A stretch of DNA of 23,205 nucleotides from SM23-32 sp964434535 (GTDB taxonomy: Bacteria > Planctomycetota > Brocadiia > SM23-32), in NCBI GenBank assembly GCA_964434535.1, contig CAYSWA010000033.1:1-23205 (forward strand). Reading direction: 5' to 3'. Shown here in pieces: positions 1-10,200 of this stretch. The translations under genes were made by a program, and so were the position numbers. Every line of letters starts with the position of its first letter. Within the stretch, counting starts at the first letter, position 1. The notes beneath the pieces are model-generated. The model saw only the letters and a list, made by a program, of their open reading frames with translations. It ran no database searches and had not been told where the DNA came from.

Positions 1-1969
<1,969 letters not shown>

Positions 1970-1981
1970 CTACGCGCTTCG

Positions 1982-2000
1982 CCCGGCACGTGCGGCCGGG
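1982..2000 (-). other. Hairpin between dnaK and clpB
   Basis: A perfect 6-bp stem (CCCGGC at 1982-1987, GCCGGG at 1995-2000) with a 7-nt loop sits in the 34-base gap between the dnaK stop and the clpB start. No T-run follows on the minus strand, so it is not a convincing terminator. It could be a processing or attenuation element setting a lower clpB level, but this is inference. Confidence 0.35.
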
Positions 2001-2003
2001 GGA

Positions 2004-3914
<1,911 letters not shown>

Positions 3915-4112
3915 GGACTTCGTCCTCCTTCCGCGCCCCGCTGGGAGCAGGTGTGCCTTTCCCCGGTAGTGGCGATTCCCATGGGGGGCCGCAAATCCAA
4001 TACCAGGATTGCGGGCGCCGGTCGGGCTCGGCCTAAAGCGCCCGCAGGGACCTTCTCGTGGCGCTTCAGCGCAATGGGGGCTGCGACGGGGAGGCCGTCG
4101 CCCTCCGCTGCT

Positions 4113-4127
4113 CTGCCATATTGGCAG
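4113..4127. promoter_or_regulatory. Palindrome CTGCCATATTGGCAG, possible operator
   Basis: A perfect inverted repeat, CTGCCA / TGGCAG, is separated by TAT. It lies about 95 bases upstream of the permease -35 element and about 200 bases upstream of dnaK. Its AT-rich centre in very GC-rich DNA is suggestive of a regulator site, but no regulator can be named. Confidence 0.3.
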
Positions 4128-4221
4128 GCGCGCCGCCGGTTCGGAGCCTCCGCTGCCAGTTCAGTCATCGCAACGGCTCGAACCACAGGGCACGCCGAGC
4201 ACGCGAAGAACGGCGGCCGTC

Positions 4222-4250
4222 TTGACCATCCAAGGCCCCGTGACTATAAT
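4222..4250 (+). promoter_or_regulatory. Sigma-70 promoter of the purine permease
   Basis: A -35 element TTGACC (4222-4227) and a perfect -10 TATAAT (4245-4250) are spaced by 17 bases. Transcription would start near 4257, giving a leader of about 62 nt before the ATG at 4319. That leader is too short for a complete purine riboswitch. Confidence 0.85.
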
Positions 4251-4318
4251 CCGCCTGGCAAGCCTTGTCCGCCACCGGCGGCCTGGGCCGTCTACCAAGC
4301 GCATGCGGAGGCCCGCCG

Positions 4319-5680
4319 ATGGGGTTGCTGGACCGCGCCTTCCGGCTCACCGACCGGGGCACCACCGTGGGGCGCGAGGTGCTCGGCGGCATCACCACGT
4401 TCATGGCGCTCTCCTACATCATCTTCGTGCAGCCGGCCGTCATGAGCCTGGCCGGCGTGCCGAAGGGGGGCGCCCTGGTGGCCACCTGCGTGGCCAGCGG
4501 CATCGCCTGCCTGCTGATGGCCTTCACCGCCAACTACCCCATCGCGCTCGCCCCGGCCATGGGGCACAACTTCTACTTCTCGCTCGTCGTATGCGGCGTG
4601 ATGGGCTATAGCTGGCAGCAGGGCATGGCGGCGGTCTTCATCGGCGGCTGCGTGTTCCTCGTCCTCTCGTTCTTCGGGTTCCGCGCCAGGGTGATGGAGC
4701 TGATTCCTGAGAGTTTCAAGCGCGCCATCGCCGGTGGCATCGGGCTGCTGATCGCCCTGGTCGGGCTCCAATACGCCGGCATCGTGATGGGATCGCCCGC
4801 CACGTTCGTGCGCTTCGGCGACATCCACAACCAATACACGCTGCTGGCGCTGTTCGGCCTCGCCGTCACGCTGGCCCTGCTCGCGCTCGGCGTGCGCGGG
4901 GCCGTCCTGTTCGGCATCATCATCACCACCCTCGCCGGGCTGGTGCTCGCCGCGTTCGGTGTCCGGGCGCTCAGCGTCGAACTCCAGCCCTGGGAGACGC
5001 TGCGGCCCGGCGAGACGCTGATGAAGCTCGACTTCCGGGGCCTGCTCAGTGCCAGCGGCTTCCTCACCGTCATCCTCACCTTCCTGTTCCTGGACGTCTT
5101 CGACACCGTCGGGACGCTGGTGGGCGTGAGCGAGCGGGCCGGCCTGCTGGACGAGGCCGGCCGGCTGCCCCGCGCCCGCTGGGCGCTCTTCAGCGACGCC
5201 TCCGGCACGGTGCTGGGCGCCATGATGGGCACCAGCACGATCACCAGCTACGTTGAGAGCGCGGCGGGCGTGCAGGCCGGCGCGCGCACGGGCCTGGCCA
5301 ACGTGGTTACGGCGCTGCTGTTCTTCGCCTCGATCCTGCTCTACCCGTTCCTGGGGATCATCGCCGGCGAGCACACCTACGAAGCCATGGGCTTCACCTC
5401 GCACCTCTACCCGGTGCTGGCGCCGGCCCTCATCGTGGTCGGGGCCATGATGCTCAAAGGCCTGGCCCGGCTGAAGTGGGATGACCCGACCGAGTACCTG
5501 CCCGCCTTCCTGACGGTGATCCTGATGCCCCTGACGCTGAGCATCACCGAGGGGATAGCCTTCGGCTTCATCGCCTACAGCCTGCTGAAGCTGGTGACGG
5601 GGCGGGCGCGCGAGCTGCACTGGGGCTTCCACCTCATCTCGGGGGTGCTCCTGCTCCGCTACATCTTCCTGATCGGGTGA
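4319..5680 (+). CDS. AzgA-family guanine/hypoxanthine permease (NCS2)
   Basis: This is an inner-membrane purine-base:proton symporter of the AzgA (PbuG/PbuO/GhxP-like) branch of the NCS2 nucleobase transporters. The 453 residues are nearly all hydrophobic helices. Family hallmarks are the opening RAFRLTDRGTTVGREVLGG with ITTFMALSYIIFVQP, then LAPAMGHNFYFS, the central FLDVFDTVGTLVGV, and GTSTITSYVESAAGVQAG. The Asp/Asp/Thr of the central motif and the TS-rich segment build the substrate site in the family. The ATG at 4319 is preceded by GGAGG about 8 bases upstream, whereas an in-frame ATG at 4265 would lie almost at the transcription start. An FHA gene begins 7 bases after its stop, so the two are probably co-transcribed. 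Exact substrate preference (guanine, hypoxanthine or adenine) cannot be read from sequence. Confidence 0.95.
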   Translation: MGLLDRAFRLTDRGTTVGREVLGGITTFMALSYIIFVQPAVMSLAGVPKGGALVATCVASGIACLLMAFTANYPIALAPAMGHNFYFSLVVCGVMGYSWQQGMAAVFIGGCVFLVLSFFGFRARVMELIPESFKRAIAGGIGLLIALVGLQYAGIVMGSPATFVRFGDIHNQYTLLALFGLAVTLALLALGVRGAVLFGIIITTLAGLVLAAFGVRALSVELQPWETLRPGETLMKLDFRGLLSASGFLTVILTFLFLDVFDTVGTLVGVSERAGLLDEAGRLPRARWALFSDASGTVLGAMMGTSTITSYVESAAGVQAGARTGLANVVTALLFFASILLYPFLGIIAGEHTYEAMGFTSHLYPVLAPALIVVGAMMLKGLARLKWDDPTEYLPAFLTVILMPLTLSITEGIAFGFIAYSLLKLVTGRARELHWGFHLISGVLLLRYIFLIG

Positions 5681-5687
5681 CGAGCCG

Positions 5688-6053
5688 ATGGTGCAAGGCA
5701 AGGCGCTGCTGAAGGTCATCGCCGGCGAGGACCAGGGCAAGGGCTGGGAGCTCGACGAGCACCAGAGCTACACCCTCGGGCGCAGCCGCGGCTGCAACCT
5801 GCGGCTGGTCGACCCGTCCGTCTCCGGCGCCCACGCGCGCCTGGAGTGCCGGCAGGGCATCTGGATCATCACCGATCTGGACAGCACGCACGGCACCAAG
5901 GTCAACAAGCAGCGCATCCTCGCCCCGAAGCCGCTCTTCGATCGCGACGTCATCCGGGTCGGGGCAACCACCGTCGAGTTCCGGCAGTACGAGCGGCTCT
6001 CCGACGTCGACCTCGGTCGTATCGACGGGGGAGTGCGCCTGCCGGGGCAGTAG
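5688..6053 (+). CDS. Small FHA-domain protein
   Basis: This 121-residue cytoplasmic protein consists almost entirely of one forkhead-associated domain, a module that binds phosphothreonine peptides made by Ser/Thr kinases. The conserved core is visible: YTLGRSRGCNLRL with the Gly-Arg at residues 32-33, DPSVSGAHARLE with the Ser-x-x-His pair, and DLDSTHGTKVNKQR. In most FHA domains the last motif reads N-G-T; here it is H-G-T, which may change ligand choice. There is no signal peptide, membrane segment or second domain, and the last 15 residues look unstructured. It starts 7 bases after the permease stop with only a weak Shine-Dalgarno, suggesting translational coupling. Its phosphorylated partner is unknown, and no kinase gene lies in the window. 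Confidence 0.92.
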   Translation: MVQGKALLKVIAGEDQGKGWELDEHQSYTLGRSRGCNLRLVDPSVSGAHARLECRQGIWIITDLDSTHGTKVNKQRILAPKPLFDRDVIRVGATTVEFRQYERLSDVDLGRIDGGVRLPGQ

Positions 6054-6298
6054 CCGGATGGATCGACGTTCCCAGCATTGTGCAGGCCGCCGACCCGCAG
6101 GCACGTACTGCGGCTGATCGTTGCAGCCCGCGAGCGCCTTTCGTCAGGGCTGCCCCCGCCTGCCTGTCGCCGGCGTCACCTGCCGGGAGCTCCCGCCTCG
6201 GCGGCAGCAGCAGGGGGGCGCACAGGCACAGGGCAGGAAACGCACGCCGGCGGCGGAGACGAGGGCCTTCAGAGCGAGGAGTTGGGGCGGGCGGCGGC

Positions 6299-6326
6299 AC
6301 GTCCGATAACATATATTATGTTAGAC
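6299..6326 (+). other. Candidate dif site (XerC/XerD chromosome dimer resolution)
   Basis: A 28-base element has the architecture of a dif site: left arm ACGTCCGATAA (6299-6309), 6-base centre CATATA (6310-6315), right arm TTATGTTAGAC (6316-6326). The right arm matches the XerD-binding arm of E. coli dif (recalled as TTATGTTAAAT) at 9 of 11 positions. The left arm matches the B. subtilis left arm (recalled as ACTTCCTAGAA) at 8 of 11. TAACATA/TATGTTA form a perfect inverted repeat across the centre. It sits in non-coding DNA and is by far the most AT-rich patch in the neighbourhood. In most bacteria the single chromosomal dif lies at the replication terminus, where FtsK activates XerCD. The family comparison is from memory, and no search was run. 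Confidence 0.78.
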
Positions 6327-6441
6327 GGAGGACGGCCGCCCGGCCCCGATCCGCGGATGCGGCCCCGGTGCCGGGCTCCCGAAGCGGCGGCCCGCAGGGA
6401 CGTCCCGTACTTTGTTCCCATATAGCTACGTTGCGTTCACT

Positions 6442-6481
6442 GGATTCCGATCCGGAAGCCCGGCTTCCCGGCGGGGAATCC
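6442..6481. repeat. Long imperfect inverted repeat (hairpin)
   Basis: Outer arms GGATTCC (6442-6448) and GGAATCC (6475-6481) enclose an inner pair GGAAGCC (6454-6460) and GGCTTCC (6462-6468), separated by one base. The structure could fold as a two-tier hairpin in DNA or RNA. No T-run follows it on either strand, so it is unlikely to be an intrinsic terminator. It could instead be a dispersed palindromic repeat. Confidence 0.5.
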
Positions 6482-6585
6482 GGCGAAGCGTGATGGGCTC
6501 ATGGCCGTGGGCAGCGCCCTGGCCGGGCCGGATGGAGATGTTGGAGCTGCGGCCGCGCTGATATTGATGACCGGAGGAATCGTCA

Positions 6586-6672
6586 ATGCGCGATGCCCGC
6601 CGATCCCCTCCCCGAGGGGCGTCGTCATCCGGCAGCGCGGCGCGGGGATGCGCCACCTGGGGGGCCTGGTGA
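6586..6672 (+). CDS. Possible 28-codon small ORF (doubtful)
   Basis: An ATG at 6586 is preceded, with 8 bases between, by a very good Shine-Dalgarno GGAGG (6573-6577). The frame runs 28 codons to a TGA at 6670-6672, giving a basic, Ser/Arg/Gly-rich peptide that begins MRDARRSPPRGASSSG and ends CATWGAW. It has no signal peptide, membrane segment or known motif. It lies about 100 bases upstream of the pilin promoter. The ribosome site is the only support, and such sites arise by chance in purine-rich GC-rich DNA. Confidence 0.2.
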   Translation: MRDARRSPPRGASSSGSAARGCATWGAW

Positions 6673-6774
6673 CGCCGGCGGCTCAGGATGATGCACGGCG
6701 TGCCCCGCCGGTGGCGGTCCGGAGGGCCTTTCTGGCCGATTGTAACCGATTGCGTGAGCACGCCTTAGAACATA

Positions 6775-6790
6775 CGGCACGTTCCTTGCT
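6775..6790 (+). promoter_or_regulatory. Sigma-54 (RpoN) -24/-12 promoter of the Flp pilin
   Basis: CGGCACG, four bases, then TTGCT. The invariant GG (6776-6777) and GC (6788-6789) are exactly 10 bases apart, as sigma-54 holoenzyme requires, and only the first base departs from the consensus TGGCACG-N4-TTGCW. Transcription would start near 6801, about 78 bases upstream of the pilin GTG. Sigma-54 promoters need an ATP-driven enhancer-binding activator, whose site is not identified here. Confidence 0.72.
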
Positions 6791-6878
6791 CACCCCGGCT
6801 TCCGTGGCATGGTCTTTGCGTTCTTAACGCGTAACCGCATATCTGTCTCACCCCAAACTGTTCAAGGAGGGTCGCGCG

Positions 6879-7061
6879 GTGAAACACTTCCTTACCAAAG
6901 TATGGCTGGTGTTGCAGAGCAAGAAGGGTCAGAGCCTGGTGGAGTACGCTCTGATCCTGGCTCTGGTCGCTATCGTCGTCATCGTTGCCTTGACCGCGCT
7001 GGGCGAGCACAGCTCCAACGCGATGGGTAACGTGGCGAACACGATCGGCAACACCACGTAA
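6879..7061 (+). CDS. Flp-family type IVb prepilin
   Basis: This 60-residue Flp/Fap pilin subunit polymerises into thin adhesive type IVb (Tad) pili after cleavage by a prepilin peptidase. The basic leader (MKHFLTKVWLVLQSKK) ends in Gly17. Cleavage before Gln18 gives a mature protein of 43 residues starting QSLVEYALILALVAIVV, with the hallmark Glu at mature position 5 and Tyr at 6, followed by a single hydrophobic helix and a short polar tail. The start is a GTG at 6879, with an excellent Shine-Dalgarno AAGGAGG (6864-6870). A sigma-54 promoter lies upstream and a strong terminator directly downstream, so it forms a single-gene unit. The Tad assembly genes (cpaA/tadV, rcpA, tadA-C) are not in the window and must lie elsewhere. 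Confidence 0.93.
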   Translation: MKHFLTKVWLVLQSKKGQSLVEYALILALVAIVVIVALTALGEHSSNAMGNVANTIGNTT

Positions 7062-7069
7062 GCCGCACC

Positions 7070-7109
7070 GGGGGGCACTTCCCGCGGGGGGAGTGCCCCC
7101 CCTTTTTTT
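7070..7109 (+). terminator. Strong intrinsic terminator after the pilin
   Basis: A perfect 10-bp stem (GGGGGGCACT at 7070-7079, AGTGCCCCCC at 7092-7101) encloses a 12-nt loop and is followed by C and seven T residues (7103-7109). It begins 9 bases after the pilin stop codon. It is the clearest terminator in the window. Confidence 0.96.
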
Positions 7110-7472
7110 GCGTCGCTTCGATCGACGTGGCCTGAGACAGCTTGATAGCGGGTGAACGGCCCGGGGCCCGCGTTCTGCTTCAATGCGAGGCAGCGCCGCG
7201 CGGACGCGGGCGTTTCTGCGTACGATGGCACGGCGCTAACCCGTTACAAAGCAAGGACTTGGGCGCAAGATTCGCGTTGCAGGCCACGAGAGGGCAGATT
7301 GCGGCACTGGCTTTGCAACTGGGAACGCCACGAGGGTCGCATCGGGCGCTCCGCTGCCCGCGGCGCCGCGAGGCGGCCCCCACAAAGCGTAACGTGGCCG
7401 GCAGCTTGGGGAACGCCACCTGAGTGAAGGCCATCGGGCAGGGCCCGTCCTACCCCCGCTGGGCGGGTCCTG
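7110..7472. other. 363-base gap between pilin terminator and dapB end
   Basis: I see no convincing gene here: the frames present are short, GC-driven and lack family features. A sequence resembling a sigma-54 promoter occurs at 7302-7317 on the plus strand. Near 7430-7472 there is an imperfect GC-rich inverted repeat just past the dapB stop that might help end the dapB transcript, but it lacks a T-run. Confidence 0.5.
7302..7317 (+). promoter_or_regulatory. Second sigma-54-like -24/-12 motif, no clear gene
   Basis: CGGCACT, four bases, then TTTGCA: GG (7303-7304) and GC (7315-7316) are 10 bases apart and GGCAC and TTGCA agree with the consensus. No plus-strand gene follows until waaF at 8413, and dapB lies antisense to any transcript. 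It may be chance or may drive an unannotated RNA. Confidence 0.25.
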
Positions 7473-8273
7473 CTATGTACGTCCGCCCTCCCCCACCACG
7501 TCTTCCATCGAGTAGAGCCCCGGCGAGCACCCGGCCACGAAGGCGGCGGCACGCAGCGCGCCGGCTGCGAAGACGTCGCGACTGCCCGCGCGGTGCGTTA
7601 GCTCGATCCGCTCGCCCGGTCCCGCGAAGATCACGGTGTGTTCGCCGACCACGTCCCCACCGCGCACGGCGTGGATGGCCACTTCGCCGTCCGGTCGCGG
7701 CCCGCCACGGCCCTCGCGGCCGCAGATCAGCGCCGCCTCCGGCTCGCGCCCCAACGCGCGGCAGACGCGGCGGCCCAGCTCCAGGGCCGTTCCGCTCGGG
7801 GCGTCCACCTTGCGGCGGTGATGAGCCTCGACGATCTCCACGTCGTAGCCGGCGAGGGCGCCGGCGACCTCTTCGGCGAGCCGGAACAGGAGGTTGACCC
7901 CGACCGACATGTTCGGCGCCATGACCACGGGCACGCGCGACGCCGCGTCCCCTTCGATCTCCCCTGCCTGCTCGGCGGAGAGGCCGGTCGTGCCGATCAC
8001 CAGGGCCACGCCCCGCTCCGCGCACTGGCGGGCGCGGGCAACGGTCGAGCCGGGGGTGCTGAAGTCGATCAGGACCTCCGGCTCGCCGGCGAGCTCGTCC
8101 GTGAGGGCCACGCCGAGCGCCCCGACGCCGGCGAGCGCGCCGGCGTCGGCGCCGAGGTCCGCGTGACCCGTCCGCTCGAGCGCGGCGACCAGTTGCCACC
8201 GCTCGTCCCGCGCGGCCAGGGCGACCACGCGCCTGCCCATGGCTCCGGCGGCCCCGTTGACGGCGATCCGCAT
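7473..8273 (-). CDS. dapB: 4-hydroxy-tetrahydrodipicolinate reductase DapB
   Basis: DapB catalyses the NAD(P)H-dependent reduction in the diaminopimelate/lysine pathway, supplying lysine and a peptidoglycan precursor in the cytoplasm. The protein has 266 residues (E. coli 273). The N-terminal Rossmann fold starts MRIAVNGAAGAMGRR, with the dinucleotide loop GAAGAMGR at 7-14. Next comes LIDFSTPGS near residue 69, then VIGTTGLS. The family signature EAHHRRKVDAPSGTA spans residues 149-163, with the probable catalytic His151 and Lys155. The ATG at 8273 is preceded by AGGAGGAGG. A longer open frame upstream to 8537 runs antisense into waaF and lacks any homology, so it is not used. The gene stands alone here, divergent from waaF; other dap genes are not in the window. 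Confidence 0.97.
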   Translation of the reverse strand: MRIAVNGAAGAMGRRVVALAARDERWQLVAALERTGHADLGADAGALAGVGALGVALTDELAGEPEVLIDFSTPGSTVARARQCAERGVALVIGTTGLSAEQAGEIEGDAASRVPVVMAPNMSVGVNLLFRLAEEVAGALAGYDVEIVEAHHRRKVDAPSGTALELGRRVCRALGREPEAALICGREGRGGPRPDGEVAIHAVRGGDVVGEHTVIFAGPGERIELTHRAGSRDVFAAGALRAAAFVAGCSPGLYSMEDVVGEGGRT

Positions 8274-8315
8274 CGCGCTGCCTCCTCCTGTGGATGAACG
8301 GCCGCCGACGGCCAG

Positions 8316-8345
8316 GTGACGCCGCCGGGCGGGCGCAGCTATAAT
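8316..8345 (+). promoter_or_regulatory. Probable promoter of the waaF-ABC operon
   Basis: A perfect -10 TATAAT (8340-8345) has a weak -35 GTGACG (8316-8321) 18 bases upstream. TATAAT is conspicuous in this GC-rich gap. Transcription would start near 8352, about 60 bases before the waaF ATG. Confidence 0.6.
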
Positions 8346-8412
8346 AGGAGATTCAGGCCCCGGCGACAACGCCTCTGCCAGGGAGCGGCCACAGCGCGCG
8401 AGAGCCGAGAGC

Positions 8413-9474
8413 ATGGACGAGGGCGGCCACACACACATCTGCATCCGTGTCCCCAACTGGGTGGGCGACGTGGTGATGGCCACGCCGGCCCTGCGGGCGG
8501 CGCGCGAGCAGTTCCCCGACGCGCGGCTCACCGTCATCGTGCACCGGCGGGTGGAGGCCGTCCTGCGCGGCGCGCCCTGGTTCGACGAGGCGGTGGCCTA
8601 CGACCCCGAAGGGGAAGCCGGCCTGAGCTTCCTGGGCTGCGTGCGCCGGCTGCGCCGGGAGCGGCCCGGGCTCGCCCTGATCTTCCCCAACTCGTTCAGT
8701 TCGGCGCTGATGATGCGCCTCGGCGGCGTCCGGCGCCGCGTCGGCTACGCGCGGGACCTGCGCTCTTTGCTGCTGACCGACGCCCTGGCCCGGCCCTCGC
8801 GCGACGGCCGGTTCGAGCCGACCTACATGGTCGACTACTACCTGGCCCTCTGCCGGGCCGCGGGCATCGCCGCCGGGCGGCGCGACCCGGAGCTGCCCTA
8901 CGCGGCGGAAGAGGCCCGCCGGGCCGAGCAGATCCTGCGGGATCGGGGCGTCGGGCCGGAGGAGGAACTGCTGCTGCTCCACCCGGGCGCCGGCTACGGT
9001 GCCTCGAAGCGGTGGCCCACGGAGCGGTTCGCCCGGCTGGCCGAACTGCTCCAGCGGGAGATCGGCGCACGGGCGGCGCTGATCGCCGGGCCGGCCGAGC
9101 GGCAGACGGTGGAGGGGATCAAGGAGGAGTGCGACGTCTCGATCGCGGACCTGACCGATTGCGGGATCGACCTGCACCTGCTCAAACCCGTGGTCGCGCG
9201 CAGCCGCCTGATGGTGACCACCGATTCCGGCCCGCGCCACTACGGCGTGGCGCTCGGCGTGCCGACCGTCTGCGTGATGGGGCCGACCCATCCGGGCTAC
9301 TCGACCAGCGAGCGGCCCAACGACCACGTGGTGCGGCTCGACGTGGAGTGCGGGCCGTGCCAGCGCAAGCGCTGCCCGCGCGACCACCGGTGCATGGAGG
9401 AGATCAGCGCGGAGATGGTCCTGGAGGCCTGCTGCGCCGCGCTGGCGGGCGCCCCCGAAGGGAGAGGGCGATGA
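8413..9474 (+). CDS. waaF: ADP-heptose:LPS heptosyltransferase II (GT9)
   Basis: This glycosyltransferase family 9 enzyme transfers L-glycero-D-manno-heptose from ADP-heptose to the inner core of lipopolysaccharide at the inner face of the cytoplasmic membrane. The 353 residues match the family length. Recognisable parts are ICIRVPNWVGDVVMATPALRAA near the N-terminus, HPGAGYGASKRWPTERFA before the nucleotide-binding half, and TTDSGPRHYGVALGVPTVCVMGPTHPGYS in the donor site. The C-terminal CGPCQRKRCPRDHRCM cluster is typical of WaaF-like proteins. It implies an LPS-type outer membrane, although GT9 enzymes can use other sugars, so the exact heptose position is inferred. Its TGA overlaps the ATG of the following ABC ATPase (ATGA), indicating translational coupling. 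Confidence 0.93.
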   Translation: MDEGGHTHICIRVPNWVGDVVMATPALRAAREQFPDARLTVIVHRRVEAVLRGAPWFDEAVAYDPEGEAGLSFLGCVRRLRRERPGLALIFPNSFSSALMMRLGGVRRRVGYARDLRSLLLTDALARPSRDGRFEPTYMVDYYLALCRAAGIAAGRRDPELPYAAEEARRAEQILRDRGVGPEEELLLLHPGAGYGASKRWPTERFARLAELLQREIGARAALIAGPAERQTVEGIKEECDVSIADLTDCGIDLHLLKPVVARSRLMVTTDSGPRHYGVALGVPTVCVMGPTHPGYSTSERPNDHVVRLDVECGPCQRKRCPRDHRCMEEISAEMVLEACCAALAGAPEGRGR

Positions 9475-10196
9475 TCCGGCTGGAGCACGTGGTCAAGGAG
9501 TTCGGGGAACTGGTAGCGGTGGACGGGTTGGACCTGGAGGTGCCGGCCGGCGAACTGTTCGTCTTCCTGGGCCCCAACGGGGCGGGGAAGACGACGACGA
9601 TCAAGATGATCGTCGGCCTGCTGCGCCCCACCGCCGGGCGGGTGCGGATCTGCGGGCACGACGTGCAGGCCGAGCCGATCCTGGCCAAGTCGATGCTCAG
9701 CTACGTGCCCGACCAGCCCTTCCTCTACGAGAAGCTGACCGGTCGGGAGTTCCTCCACTTCGTCGGCGCCATGTACGGGCTGAGCCGAGCCACGCTCGAA
9801 CACGAGATCGAGCGCATGTGCGAGCTGTTCGAGATCGGCGAGTTCCTGGACGAGCTGGGCCAGACCTACTCGCACGGGATGAAGCAGCGCGTGGTGGTCA
9901 GCGCCGCCCTGCTGCACGAGCCGCGCGTGCTGGTGATCGACGAGCCGATGGTCGGGCTCGATCCGAAGGGGGCCAATACGCTCAAGGCCGTTCTGCGCGA
10001 CCTGACGGCCGCCGGCTCCACCGTCTTCATGTCCACCCACACGCTCTCGGTCGCCGAGGAGACGGCCGACCGCGTGGGCATCATCCGCCAGGGCTCGATC
10101 ATCGCGCTCGGCACGGTGGACCAGATCTACGCGGAGGCGCGCACCGACCGCCGTCTCGAAGAGGCGTTCCTGCGGCTGACCGAGGAGCGGGCTTAG
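9471..10196 (+). CDS. ABC transporter ATP-binding protein
   Basis: This is the cytoplasmic ATPase subunit of an ABC exporter. It has 241 residues: Walker A GPNGAGKT at 34-41, a Q-loop around Gln82, a signature sequence in the variant form YSHGMKQR (133-140), Walker B VLVIDEP at 153-159, and the switch His190 in MSTHTLSVAEE. The variant signature is common among ABC-2-type exporter ATPases (usual form LSGGQ or YSLGMKQR). Its start overlaps the waaF stop by 4 bases, and the membrane partner begins 4 bases after its stop. The tight packing argues for one operon. The substrate is not evident; the heptosyltransferase neighbour hints at an envelope or polysaccharide role, but operon position alone is weak evidence. 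Confidence 0.95.
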   Translation: MIRLEHVVKEFGELVAVDGLDLEVPAGELFVFLGPNGAGKTTTIKMIVGLLRPTAGRVRICGHDVQAEPILAKSMLSYVPDQPFLYEKLTGREFLHFVGAMYGLSRATLEHEIERMCELFEIGEFLDELGQTYSHGMKQRVVVSAALLHEPRVLVIDEPMVGLDPKGANTLKAVLRDLTAAGSTVFMSTHTLSVAEETADRVGIIRQGSIIALGTVDQIYAEARTDRRLEEAFLRLTEERA

Positions 10197-10200
10197 GGCC

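Larger units (their letters stand above)
3915..4318. other. 404-base divergent intergenic region dnaK/azgA
   Basis: This region holds no convincing gene. It contains the dnaK Shine-Dalgarno, a short palindrome at 4113-4127 and the purine-permease promoter at 4222-4250. I could not identify a dnaK promoter: neither a CIRCE repeat nor a properly spaced sigma-32-type box is visible. A CCCCAT on the minus strand near 3981-3986 lacks a matching -35 element. Confidence 0.6.
6054..6878. other. 825-base gene-poor region containing dif candidate and pilin promoter
   Basis: No reading frame here has convincing protein features; those present are short, overlap each other on both strands and lack recognisable domains. 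What the region does hold is an AT-rich recombination-site-like element (6299-6326), a long hairpin (6442-6481), a possible 28-codon reading frame with a good ribosome binding site (6586-6672), and a sigma-54 promoter (6775-6790) for the downstream pilin. Confidence 0.7.

Noticed and set aside
3915..4260. CIRCE operator or sigma-32 promoter upstream of dnaK
   Set aside because: No TTAGCACTC/GAGTGCTAA inverted repeat is present. A CCCCAT near 3981-3986 (minus strand) has no -35 element at the needed distance.
4251..4318. Purine riboswitch in the permease leader
   Set aside because: The predicted leader is about 62 nt, too short for aptamer plus expression platform, and the conserved purine-aptamer loops are not seen.
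6426..6827. Overlapping frames on both strands (108 and 111 codons) as hypothetical genes
   Set aside because: They are arginine/proline-rich, lack a convincing Shine-Dalgarno, overlap each other and show no domain or signal peptide.
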